Shown here piece by piece: positions 24,520-31,996 of a stretch of DNA of 64,000 nt. Position 1 is the stretch's first letter; each line of letters begins with the position of its first letter. The position numbers and the translations under genes are program-made. The notes below the pieces were generated by a model. It worked only from the letters and a program-made list of their open reading frames with translations, did no database searches and was not told where the DNA came from. Origin of the DNA: Pedobacter psychrophilus (GTDB taxonomy: Bacteria; Bacteroidota; Bacteroidia; Sphingobacteriales; Sphingobacteriaceae); assembly GCF_001652725.1 (NCBI RefSeq), contig NZ_LWHJ01000022.1:620001-684000 (forward strand). The letters are read 5' to 3'.

Positions 24520-24530
24520 CCAAATAAATA

Positions 24531-25337
24531 ATGCAAAGTCCAATAGGTATTTTCGATTCAGGAATTGGTGGTTTAACCGTAGCTAATGCAATACGCCAAG
24601 TTTTACCACATGAAAATTTGGTGTATTTCGGAGATACAGCTCATATGCCTTATGGTGATAAAAGTGCTGAAGCCATAAAATATTATAGCTTAAAAATTGG
24701 TAAGTTTTTACAAGCGCAAGGATGTAAGGCAATTGTTATTGCATGTAATACAGCCTCATCTTTAGGATACAATGATTTAAAAGAATTTTTAGGCGCTGAG
24801 TTACCAATTTTAAATGTGATTGATCCTGTTGTTTCTTTCTGTAAATCTCAACCTAATTTTAAGAGAATTGGGGTAATTGCTACAAAAGCTACCATTAAGT
24901 CGGACATTTATGCCAAAAAGTTAAAGGAAAGTATTCCTGGCATACAAGTGCAATCTTTAGCTACACCTTTATTAGCACCAATGATTGAGGAAGGTTTTTT
25001 CGAAAATAATATTAGTAAAACTATTATTAACGCTTATTTATCATCTCCAAAACTTAAAAAAATTGATTCACTTATTTTGGCTTGTACCCATTATCCACTT
25101 GTTAAAAATGAAATAAATGAATTTTTTAAAGGGAAAGTCGAAATTTTAAATACCGCAGAAATAGTTGCAGAAGATGTGAAACTTAAACTTTCTAATTTAA
25201 ATCTTTTAAATACTAATACTTCACCACCAAAGTATCAATTTTTCGTATCAGATAAAACAAGTGCTTTTGAAAATAGCACACAACTTTTTTTTGAAGATAA
25301 AATCAATTTAATACAAAAGAATATTTGGGATAGATAA
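24531..25337 (+). CDS. murI: Glutamate racemase
   Basis: 268 aa. It converts L-glutamate to D-glutamate for peptidoglycan. Motifs: IGIFDSGIGGLTVANAI, VYFGDTAHMPYGDK, the first catalytic Cys72 in VIACNTASSLGY and the second, Cys185, with His187 in LACTHYPL. Full length and intact. It is the last gene of the conserved nadK-to-murI group but is separated from ompH by a terminator and repeat-bordered 231-nt spacer, so it is probably transcribed on its own. Confidence 0.96.
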   Translation: MQSPIGIFDSGIGGLTVANAIRQVLPHENLVYFGDTAHMPYGDKSAEAIKYYSLKIGKFLQAQGCKAIVIACNTASSLGYNDLKEFLGAELPILNVIDPVVSFCKSQPNFKRIGVIATKATIKSDIYAKKLKESIPGIQVQSLATPLLAPMIEEGFFENNISKTIINAYLSSPKLKKIDSLILACTHYPLVKNEINEFFKGKVEILNTAEIVAEDVKLKLSNLNLLNTNTSPPKYQFFVSDKTSAFENSTQLFFEDKINLIQKNIWDR

Positions 25338-25493
25338 ATTTATTTTGAAAATTTAATCAAAAACCTCATCTTAAATAGGATTCTACCAACAACTTATTTA
25401 TTTAGATCAAAAAAATTTATTTTTAATAATTTTAAGGGAAATAATTTATTATTTAGAAGTTTTCTTAATAGATAACATTTTTGTTATAATTTA

Positions 25494-25521
25494 TTGTTAC
25501 CATTAGGGTTTCGTATTTTTG
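25494..25521 (+). promoter_or_regulatory. Candidate promoter for the ccmE-ccmF operon
   Basis: TATTTTTG at 25514-25521 fits the TAnnTTTG -7 box, with TTG at 25494-25496 upstream (17-nt spacer). It would give a leader of about 20 nt before the ATG at 25550. Confidence 0.5.
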
Positions 25522-25549
25522 TATAATTAAGTATCCAAGATAAACCATT

Positions 25550-25963
25550 ATGAAAAAAAGTTCAATTATTGGGATGATCATTATAGCTATAGCTATTGGA
25601 GTAATTGTGAGTACCTACGCTGATAGTAGTACTTATGGTTCTTTTTCTGAGGCCAAGGAAACCCAAAAAGAGCTACACATTGTAGGTAAGTTAAATAAGT
25701 CTAAAGAAATGGTTTATAATCCACAACAGGATGCCAACTATTTTTCTTTTTACATGATTGATAATAAAGGCAAAGAATGTAAAGTGGAATTTACAGGAAC
25801 TAAACCTCAGGATTTTGAAAAATCTGAACAAATAGTTTTAACCGGGCAAATGAGCGGTGGCTCTTTTCAGGCAAATAAAATTTTAATGAAATGCCCTTCT
25901 AAATACACTCAAGATAAAATTGAGGTCACAGAATTTAAAGCCAATAAACAGGCTAATATTTAA
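25550..25963 (+). CDS. ccmE: Cytochrome c maturation protein CcmE, CxxxY type
   Basis: 137 aa. An N-terminal membrane anchor (KSSIIGMIIIAIAIGVIVSTY) is followed by the OB-fold periplasmic heme chaperone domain (KELHIVGKLNKSKEMVYNPQ, FSFYMIDNKGKECKVEFTG, EQIVLTGQMSGGSFQANKIL). The classical heme-binding His (HxxxY) is replaced by Cys115, with Tyr119 conserved (KCPSKY). CxxxY CcmE forms are known from archaea and sulfate reducers and form a different heme bond. It delivers heme to the cytochrome c synthetase encoded 8 nt downstream. There is no His-rich C-terminal tail. Confidence 0.88.
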   Translation: MKKSSIIGMIIIAIAIGVIVSTYADSSTYGSFSEAKETQKELHIVGKLNKSKEMVYNPQQDANYFSFYMIDNKGKECKVEFTGTKPQDFEKSEQIVLTGQMSGGSFQANKILMKCPSKYTQDKIEVTEFKANKQANI

Positions 25964-25971
25964 TTTATTTA

Positions 25972-28416
25972 ATGGATATACAATTCGCAGGCGAACACCT
26001 GTTGCCGGGTAGAATCGGTCAGTTCTTCATTGTTCTTTCTTTTGGCACTTCTTTAATCGCTTTAATTAGTTACTATTTTGCAACGGTTACTAAAGATAAA
26101 CTAGATTTATCTTGGCATAATTTGGCTCGTTTTGCTTATCGTTTAAACTTGTTTGCGGTAATAGGTATTGGCGTTTGTTTGTTCTATATTATATACAGCC
26201 ATTATTTCGAGTATCATTATGCTTATGCACATTCCTCCAAAACTCTGCCTGTCTATTACATTATTTCTTGTTTTTGGGAAGGTCAGGAGGGAAGTTTTTG
26301 GTTATGGACATTTTGGCAAGGCGTTTTAGGTTGTATTCTAATTGTTAAAGCCAAATCTTGGGAAAATAGTGTAATGACAGTCATCTCATTATCTCAATTT
26401 TTTCTCACGACCATGTTACTTGGCGTCGAGATTTTGGGAGTCAAGATAGGATCCTCACCTTTCATATTGTTAAGACAAGCAATAGACATACCTATTTTCT
26501 CTAGAGCAGATTACTTGAGCTTAATACAAGATGGTAATGGTTTAAATCCGTTATTGCAAAATTATTGGATGGTGATACACCCACCAACTTTATTTTTGGG
26601 TTTTGCATCTATGGTTGTTCCGTTTTCTTATGGAATTGCTGCTTTATGGCAAAAAAGATATTCTGATTGGGTTAAACCAGCTTTACCATGGGCATTGTTT
26701 GCGGTAATGGTTTTAGGGACTGGAATTATTATGGGTTCTTTTTGGGCTTATGAAGCTTTAAACTTTGGCGGTTTTTGGGCTTGGGATCCAGTAGAGAATG
26801 CTTCTATTATTCCTTGGCTTACACTGATTGCGGGCGTACATGTAATGATCGCCTATAAAAACTCTGGCCATTCTTATTTTACAGCTATTTTCTTGATCAT
26901 CATTAGTTTTATTTTAGTGTTGTACGCTTCTTTTTTAACAAGAAGTGGAATTTTAGGTGATACTTCTGTACACGCTTTTACAGATTTAGGAATGAGTGGA
27001 CAGTTATTAATATACATGTTTGCTTTTATCATTTTAGCAACCGTACTCATCATCATCAACTGGAAAAAACTTCCCATTACAAAGAAAGATGAGGATACTT
27101 ACTCCAGGGAGTTTTGGTTATTTATAGGTGCTATTGTTTTAGTAGTTTCTTGTATCCAAATAATCGCAACTACTTCCATACCTGTTTATAACAAGATATT
27201 TGGTGCTTCAATTGCACCTCCAATCAATGTTATTCAGCACTACAATAAATGGCAAATTGCTTTTGCATTCGCGATAGCAACTATATCTGCTTTTTCACAA
27301 TTTTTAAAATATAAGAAAACTGATGTTCGTAAGTTTTTAATCAGCTTGGGAGTATCTTTCGTAATGGCTATTTTACTAACTGCAATTGTGGTTTACATTA
27401 CTCAAATTTATCAAAATGTAATGTATGTTTTGATGACTTGGGCCGCTATCTTTTCAATTTTATGTAATGCAAGATTATTAGGAGATGCTTTTAAAGGGAA
27501 ATGGAAACTATCAGGCTCTGCAGTAGCACATATTGGCTTTGCATTTATATTGATAGGAGCTTTAATTGCTGCGGCAAATAATAAAGTGATTTCTACAAAC
27601 AATACAGGAATAGGATTTGGAGATGAGTTTGCAAAGAATAATAATCCCCGTGAAAATATTATTTTATATAAAAACGAGCCGACTAAAATGGCTGAATATA
27701 CGGTTACTTATTTAGGAGATTCAACATCAGGAGTTAATACTTATTATAGAGTAAATTATAAGGTAATTAATCCCGAAGGAAAGGTAAAAGAGAATTTTAA
27801 TCTTTATCCAAATGCACAACAAAATGCCAAGATGAAGCAGATTATTGCCTCACCAGATACCAAGCATTATTTATTGCATGATGTTTATACTCACGTTAGT
27901 AGTGTTCCTTTAAAAGAAGATGAACATGATGATCATGAAGGACATTCTGATGATGAGAATTATCAAAAGCCAATTATTCATGAAGTTTCTGTTGGGGACA
28001 CAGTAAGGTTTAGACAGGGATTTTTAGTAGTTAAATCAATTAATAAAGATGCAACTATTAAGGATATTCCTTTAACAAAGGGAGATGTTGCAATAGGAAT
28101 GAATTTAGAAATAGAAGCTAATAATGCTAAATTCAAAGCGGAACCTATCTTTTTAATTAAAGGCAATACCAAAGTTGATTTTGGTAAAAAAGTAGATGAA
28201 GCTGGATTAAAGTTGCGATTTACAAATATTTTGCCCGAAAAAGATAAATTGGAACTTACAGTTTATGAAAAACCAAAAGAAGATAAAAGAGATTGGATTG
28301 TATTAAAAGCAATTACTTTTCCATATATCAATTTATTTTGGGGAGGAACTATTATTATGATTATTGGATTTTTGCTATCTATTTTTAGAAGGGCAAAAGA
28401 TGTTAAAACTGCATGA
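25972..28416 (+). CDS. ccmF: Cytochrome c biogenesis protein, CcmF/CcsA type
   Basis: 814 aa polytopic membrane protein with about a dozen hydrophobic helices between residues 15 and 510 and a last one near 790. The heme-handling WWD-type loop reads GGFWAWDPVENASIIPWL. Other family motifs: CFWEGQEGSFWLWTFWQG, MVIHPPTLFLGF and HVMIAYKNSGHSY. A periplasmic domain (about 550-780) contains a His-rich stretch EDEHDDHEGH. It ligates heme to CxxCH apocytochromes such as the di-heme peroxidase of this window. It overlaps the next gene by 4 nt. Confidence 0.92.
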   Translation: MDIQFAGEHLLPGRIGQFFIVLSFGTSLIALISYYFATVTKDKLDLSWHNLARFAYRLNLFAVIGIGVCLFYIIYSHYFEYHYAYAHSSKTLPVYYIISCFWEGQEGSFWLWTFWQGVLGCILIVKAKSWENSVMTVISLSQFFLTTMLLGVEILGVKIGSSPFILLRQAIDIPIFSRADYLSLIQDGNGLNPLLQNYWMVIHPPTLFLGFASMVVPFSYGIAALWQKRYSDWVKPALPWALFAVMVLGTGIIMGSFWAYEALNFGGFWAWDPVENASIIPWLTLIAGVHVMIAYKNSGHSYFTAIFLIIISFILVLYASFLTRSGILGDTSVHAFTDLGMSGQLLIYMFAFIILATVLIIINWKKLPITKKDEDTYSREFWLFIGAIVLVVSCIQIIATTSIPVYNKIFGASIAPPINVIQHYNKWQIAFAFAIATISAFSQFLKYKKTDVRKFLISLGVSFVMAILLTAIVVYITQIYQNVMYVLMTWAAIFSILCNARLLGDAFKGKWKLSGSAVAHIGFAFILIGALIAAANNKVISTNNTGIGFGDEFAKNNNPRENIILYKNEPTKMAEYTVTYLGDSTSGVNTYYRVNYKVINPEGKVKENFNLYPNAQQNAKMKQIIASPDTKHYLLHDVYTHVSSVPLKEDEHDDHEGHSDDENYQKPIIHEVSVGDTVRFRQGFLVVKSINKDATIKDIPLTKGDVAIGMNLEIEANNAKFKAEPIFLIKGNTKVDFGKKVDEAGLKLRFTNILPEKDKLELTVYEKPKEDKRDWIVLKAITFPYINLFWGGTIIMIIGFLLSIFRRAKDVKTA

Positions 28417-29204
28417 AAGTAGCAATTCTTGGTTCAGGGAATGTAGCTACGCATTTATCTAAGTCAATAATAAAAGCTGGTTATCCAATAAAGCAAGTTT
28501 GGAGTCGTAATCATAATAATGCAATTGATTTCGCTTTAGAGATTGGGGCAAATTCTATCCCTCAAATTGCTGACTTAAGCAATCAAATTGACGTAATTAT
28601 TCTTGCAGTTAGCGATGATGCGATTGAAAGTGTGGTAGCTCAGATTCCAATTTCCAATCAACAGCAATTAATATTACATACTTCAGGTTCTACGAGTATA
28701 TCTATTTTAGAGAAATACGCTCAAAACTGCGGGGTTTTATATCCACTACAGACATTTTCTAAACATCATAATCTTGATTTTTCTTCCATTCCTCTTTTGA
28801 TCGAAGCCAATCATTTGCAATCAGAGGAGCAACTGTTAATGATTGCTAAAAAGCTTTCCCAAAAAGTAGAAAAAGTAGATTCAGAAAATAGGATGCTAAT
28901 CCATATCTCAGCAGTTTTTGCTTGTAATTTTACCAATCATTTTTATGCCATTGCAGAAAAATTGGTTCAAGATTCTAATCTAAATTTTGATTTATTAAGA
29001 CCGTTGATTTTAGAAACAGCTCAAAAAGCGATGCTTAATTCACCAATTAAGATACAAACGGGTCCTGCTAAAAGAAACGATGCAATCACTATCAATAAAC
29101 ATTTACAATTACTTAGCACTTATCCCCAGCTCCAGAATATATATACTGTTGTAAGTCAAGACATAGTAAAAATGTATCAAGCTTCTAATTTGAGCCATAA
29201 ATAA
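28413..29204 (+). CDS. Rossmann-fold and DUF2520 domain protein
   Basis: 263 aa. N-terminal NAD(P)-binding fold with MKVAILGSGNVATHLSKSI (GSGNVA motif) and a DVIILAVSDDAIE strand; residues about 125-255 form the helical DUF2520 domain (HISAVFACNFTNHFYAIAEK, GPAKRNDAITINKHL). It resembles ProC and 6-phosphogluconate-type dehydrogenases, but the substrate is unknown. Translationally coupled to ccmF by ATGA overlap, although nothing suggests a direct role in heme chemistry. Confidence 0.9.
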   Translation: MKVAILGSGNVATHLSKSIIKAGYPIKQVWSRNHNNAIDFALEIGANSIPQIADLSNQIDVIILAVSDDAIESVVAQIPISNQQQLILHTSGSTSISILEKYAQNCGVLYPLQTFSKHHNLDFSSIPLLIEANHLQSEEQLLMIAKKLSQKVEKVDSENRMLIHISAVFACNFTNHFYAIAEKLVQDSNLNFDLLRPLILETAQKAMLNSPIKIQTGPAKRNDAITINKHLQLLSTYPQLQNIYTVVSQDIVKMYQASNLSHK

Positions 29205-29217
29205 ATTGCTATTTTTG
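29189..29217 (+). promoter_or_regulatory. Promoter of the ferredoxin-iscX pair
   Basis: TTTG (29189-29192), 17-nt spacer, TATTTTTG (29210-29217), ending 7 nt before the fdx ATG. The elements overlap the end of the previous gene. Confidence 0.55.
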
Positions 29218-29224
29218 CAATCGC

Positions 29225-29557
29225 ATGAATATTTATAAAGTAAAAATAAACTTTGAGGAAAAAGGTCATGAAACTATAGAACTTCCTGTTGCAGAAGGAG
29301 AGTCGGTTTTAGATGTTTGCCTTGATAATGGAATAGAATTACAGCATAATTGTGGAGGAGTTTGTGGATGCAGCACATGCCATGTTTATGTAAATAAAGG
29401 TGAAGAACACATTCAAGAGATTTCTGATAAGGAAGAGGATTTTATTGATAGAGCTATAAACCCACATATTACCTCAAGATTGGGTTGTCAATGTGTATTT
29501 ATAGATGGAGATTTAGAAATTACCATCCCAGATCAATCTCAATTCCTCGGACATTAA
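29225..29557 (+). CDS. fdx: [2Fe-2S] ferredoxin, adrenodoxin/Fdx type
   Basis: 110 aa. Cluster ligands Cys43, Cys49, Cys52 and Cys88 are in the ISC-ferredoxin pattern (HNCGGVCGCSTCHVYV, later RLGCQCVF). Two extra cysteines, 47 and 90, are also present. It donates electrons for Fe-S cluster assembly on IscU. The iscX gene follows by 10 nt, which supports an ISC role, although iscS-iscU-iscA are 18 kb away on the other strand. Confidence 0.93.
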   Translation: MNIYKVKINFEEKGHETIELPVAEGESVLDVCLDNGIELQHNCGGVCGCSTCHVYVNKGEEHIQEISDKEEDFIDRAINPHITSRLGCQCVFIDGDLEITIPDQSQFLGH

Positions 29558-29567
29558 ATAAAAAATT

Positions 29568-29810
29568 ATGAATCAAGATAAATTTGCACTTCCCATCCAT
29601 TGGAATGATTATGAAGATATTGCCATGGGTTTGTATGAAAAGATGGGTGATGAGTTTGGTGAATCTAAAATATATAGGGTTCGTTTTACAGAAATGATGG
29701 ATTGGGTTTTAACCTTGCCTCATTTTAAAGGAACAAAAGAAGAATGTAATGAAGGTCATCTGGAACAGATACAATCTGCTTGGGTTTACGAGTGGAGAGA
29801 CAATCAATAA
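29568..29810 (+). CDS. iscX: Fe-S assembly protein IscX
   Basis: 80 aa, close to the usual 66-80 for YfhJ/IscX. It is acidic, with the family pattern HWNDYEDIAMGLYEKMGDEF, RFTEMMDWVLTLPHF, and a C-terminal LEQIQSAWVYEWRDN. IscX binds IscS and iron and modulates cluster assembly. Preceded by fdx; a terminator follows 8 nt after the stop. Confidence 0.95.
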   Translation: MNQDKFALPIHWNDYEDIAMGLYEKMGDEFGESKIYRVRFTEMMDWVLTLPHFKGTKEECNEGHLEQIQSAWVYEWRDNQ

Positions 29811-29817
29811 AACATGA

Positions 29818-29846
29818 AGGGTTCAATAAAAATGAGCCCTTTTTTG
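29818..29846 (+). terminator. Terminator after iscX
   Basis: Stem GGGTTCA/TGAGCCC with one G-U pair, 7-nt loop, then six T. Confidence 0.8.
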
Positions 29847-29963
29847 TTATAATCATTTCCACAATTCATATCATCACGAAACGAAATATTTGAAAATTTT
29901 AGAATTGAATAAGTGTTTAGTACCAATTCAAACCATTGATTAAAATGTAGGTTATTTAAGGAT

Positions 29964-30935
29964 ATGGAACAATACGATATTTTAATTATTGGAGCAGGAC
30001 CCATTGGTTTAGTATGTGGAATAAAGGCAAATGCTGCTGGGCTTTCTTATATCATCATAGAAAAAGGTTGTTTAGTTAATTCACTTTACAATTACCCGCA
30101 AAATATGACTTTCTTTTCTACCTCTGAAAAGCTGGAGATTGGTGAAGTTCCTTTTGTTTCTAATAGCCCTAAACCTACCAGAGAAGAAGCTTTAGAATAT
30201 TATCGTAGAGTTGCCTTAAAATTTGAGTTAAATATCAATTTATTTGAAAGTGTAAATGGATTAGAAAATAAGAATGGTGAATATCTTGTAAAAACATCTA
30301 AAAAATCTTACCTCGTAAAAAATATCATTATCTCTACTGGTTTTTATGATTTACCTTCTCTAATGAATATTCCTGGAGAGGAATTGACGAAAGTAAAGCA
30401 CTATTATAAAAATCCACATTTCTATGCTATGCAGAAAGTTTTAGTAGTTGGGGCCAGTAATTCTTCAGTTGATGCTGCCTTAGAATGTTATAGGAAAGGG
30501 GCAGAGGTAACGATGGTGATACGAGGAGAAAAGATAAACGATCGGGTAAAATATTGGGTTCGCCCAGATATTATCAACAGAATTGAAGAGGGAAGTATTA
30601 AAGCATATTTTAATTCTTCATTATCGAAAGTGAGCGAACAAGAAGTGGAGATTGAAACCCCAGAGAATAAAATTATTTTAGATAATGATTTTGTGTTGGC
30701 ACTTACAGGCTATGAACCTAATTTTGATTTTCTTAAAAAAATGGGAGTGGCTTTAAGCGATGATGAATATAAATATCCAGAGCATAATCTCTTGACGATG
30801 GAAACCAATAGAAAAGGTATTTATTTAGCTGGTGTAGTTTGCGGCGGAATGGATACTCATTTATGGTTTATAGAAAACTCAAGAATCCATGCAGATTTGA
30901 TTATAGAAGATATTTTGAAAAAAGTTAAGAATTAA
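29964..30935 (+). CDS. ypdA: YpdA-like FAD/NAD(P) disulfide reductase
   Basis: 323 aa. Two nucleotide-binding motifs: IIGAGPIGLVCGIKANAAG near the N-terminus (FAD) and VLVVGASNSSVDAALECYRK (NADPH). No CxxC redox pair is visible, which fits YpdA, the putative bacillithiol disulfide reductase that lacks the thioredoxin-reductase cysteines. The segment NYPQNMTFFSTSEKLEIG is family-typical. Monocistronic, between a terminator and a convergent toxin-antitoxin pair whose end it overlaps by 11 nt. Confidence 0.88.
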   Translation: MEQYDILIIGAGPIGLVCGIKANAAGLSYIIIEKGCLVNSLYNYPQNMTFFSTSEKLEIGEVPFVSNSPKPTREEALEYYRRVALKFELNINLFESVNGLENKNGEYLVKTSKKSYLVKNIIISTGFYDLPSLMNIPGEELTKVKHYYKNPHFYAMQKVLVVGASNSSVDAALECYRKGAEVTMVIRGEKINDRVKYWVRPDIINRIEEGSIKAYFNSSLSKVSEQEVEIETPENKIILDNDFVLALTGYEPNFDFLKKMGVALSDDEYKYPEHNLLTMETNRKGIYLAGVVCGGMDTHLWFIENSRIHADLIIEDILKKVKN

Positions 30936-31269
30936 ATTCATTCTTTAATATTAATTGGATTTGAGTTTTAAGTTTTTCTAAATCTTTTGATGCGTAATAA
31001 ATCCTTTCCATTTTTACGCCGTGATATTCGTGAATAATAAAATTTCTGAAAGATTTTGGAATGTGCCAAGGATAATTGTATTTTTTTAAAATAGCATCAT
31101 CTATATATTTCGTGGCTTCGCCTATAACTAAGAATTGATATTGTATAGCACTCTGCAATTTTATATCTTCTATAAATTCAGGTTCGTCAATATTTAATAC
31201 AAAATCCTCAATTAAATGAATAGCTTTTAGAATATGGAGAATTCTTTGTTTATCTGATGGTTTATCCAT
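30925..31269 (-). CDS. hepT: HEPN-domain toxin (HepT, DUF86)
   Basis: 114 aa, all-helical HEPN protein. It has the RX4HXY motif at Arg75, His80, Tyr82 (RNFIIHEY), the RNase catalytic motif of HepT and, in studied MntA-HepT pairs, the site of antitoxin-catalysed AMPylation on the Tyr. LIEDFVLNIDEPEFIEDIKL and QYQFLVIGEATKYIDD match the DUF86 core. It overlaps the upstream antitoxin gene by 8 nt and is its second cistron. Its 3' end runs 11 nt into the convergent ypdA gene. Confidence 0.9.
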   Translation of the reverse strand: MDKPSDKQRILHILKAIHLIEDFVLNIDEPEFIEDIKLQSAIQYQFLVIGEATKYIDDAILKKYNYPWHIPKSFRNFIIHEYHGVKMERIYYASKDLEKLKTQIQLILKNEFNS

Positions 31270-31849
31270 AAATTTTTATCATATCTTTTTGTGCAGATTT
31301 TACAGAGAAATCTTTTAAAAAACCTTTTTCTACTAAATCAACTTTTCTATAAATGGATGTTGTTAAAAGGTATTCTAGGTCTAGAATATCGAACATAGAA
31401 TATTTTTTATCTTGATTAAGCTCAATTAATAAATCAATATCGCTTTCAAAATTTTCTTCCCCTCTTGCTAATGAACCAAACAGATACGCATTATTAACTC
31501 TTCCATCCGCTTTTAAAACAGACTTAATTGTTTCTATAAGATTTATTTTCCTCTTTGAACGAGTTATATAGTTCACTTTTTCTTCAGCTACTTTTAAAGC
31601 TTTTATTGCGTTATCTTCATCCTCCAACTCTAATGCAAGTTTATCAGACAACCAGGCAATAAGCAAATCATCTCTATTTATTCTAAAATAATCAGAAATT
31701 TTTATCACTAGTTCTCTATTTGCCTTCCTAATGTTTCTTTCAATTTTACTAAGAATTGCTTGGTCAATATTTAAATCGGTAGAAACTATCCTAAGCGGCA
31801 AATTTTTATTTTCTCTTAAGTTTTTAATTTTAGTTCCGAAACTTTCCAT
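31262..31849 (-). CDS. mntA: Fused XRE-type HTH and MNT nucleotidyltransferase antitoxin
   Basis: 195 aa. Residues 1-65 form an XRE/HTH_3 DNA-binding domain (FGTKIKNLRENKNLPLRIVS, QAILSKIERNIRKANRE). Residues 105-195 are a minimal nucleotidyltransferase: AYLFGSLARGEENFESDIDL with Gly125, Ser126 and the metal-binding Asp137 and Asp139. MntA antitoxins usually lack the HTH; the fusion supplies an autorepressor. It should AMPylate HepT (family knowledge) and repress its own promoter through the 39-bp inverted repeat 5 nt upstream (inference). The start ATG is the first after that operator. Confidence 0.9.
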   Translation of the reverse strand: MESFGTKIKNLRENKNLPLRIVSTDLNIDQAILSKIERNIRKANRELVIKISDYFRINRDDLLIAWLSDKLALELEDEDNAIKALKVAEEKVNYITRSKRKINLIETIKSVLKADGRVNNAYLFGSLARGEENFESDIDLLIELNQDKKYSMFDILDLEYLLTTSIYRKVDLVEKGFLKDFSVKSAQKDMIKIYG

Positions 31850-31853
31850 GGTG

Positions 31854-31892
31854 AAAAATTATTTTTGACAAAAATAGTCAAAAATAATTTTT
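31854..31892 (-). promoter_or_regulatory. Operator and promoter of the mntA-hepT operon
   Basis: Perfect inverted repeat with 16-bp arms (AAAAATTATTTTTGAC and its complement) and a 7-bp centre. On the minus strand TATTTTTG, a TAnnTTTG -7 box, occupies 31869-31876, that is, the centre of the palindrome, and a second TATTTTTG is at 31879-31886. Binding of the HTH antitoxin here would block RNA polymerase. Confidence 0.85.
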
Positions 31893-31927
31893 AAATCTTA
31901 GAGAAGATTGTTTAATTGGATTAACCT

Positions 31928-31977
31928 AAAAATCCTATCAAATAGAAGGTAAGATGCCTCTAATTAATAGGATTTTT
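31928..31977 (-). terminator. Terminator after lpdA (bidirectional shape)
   Basis: AAAAATCCTAT and ATAGGATTTTT arms, perfect over 11 bp, with a 28-nt loop. It lies 20 nt beyond the lpdA stop and isolates the toxin-antitoxin operon from it. Confidence 0.7.
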
Positions 31978-31996
31978 AATTTAATAAAAAGAAATA

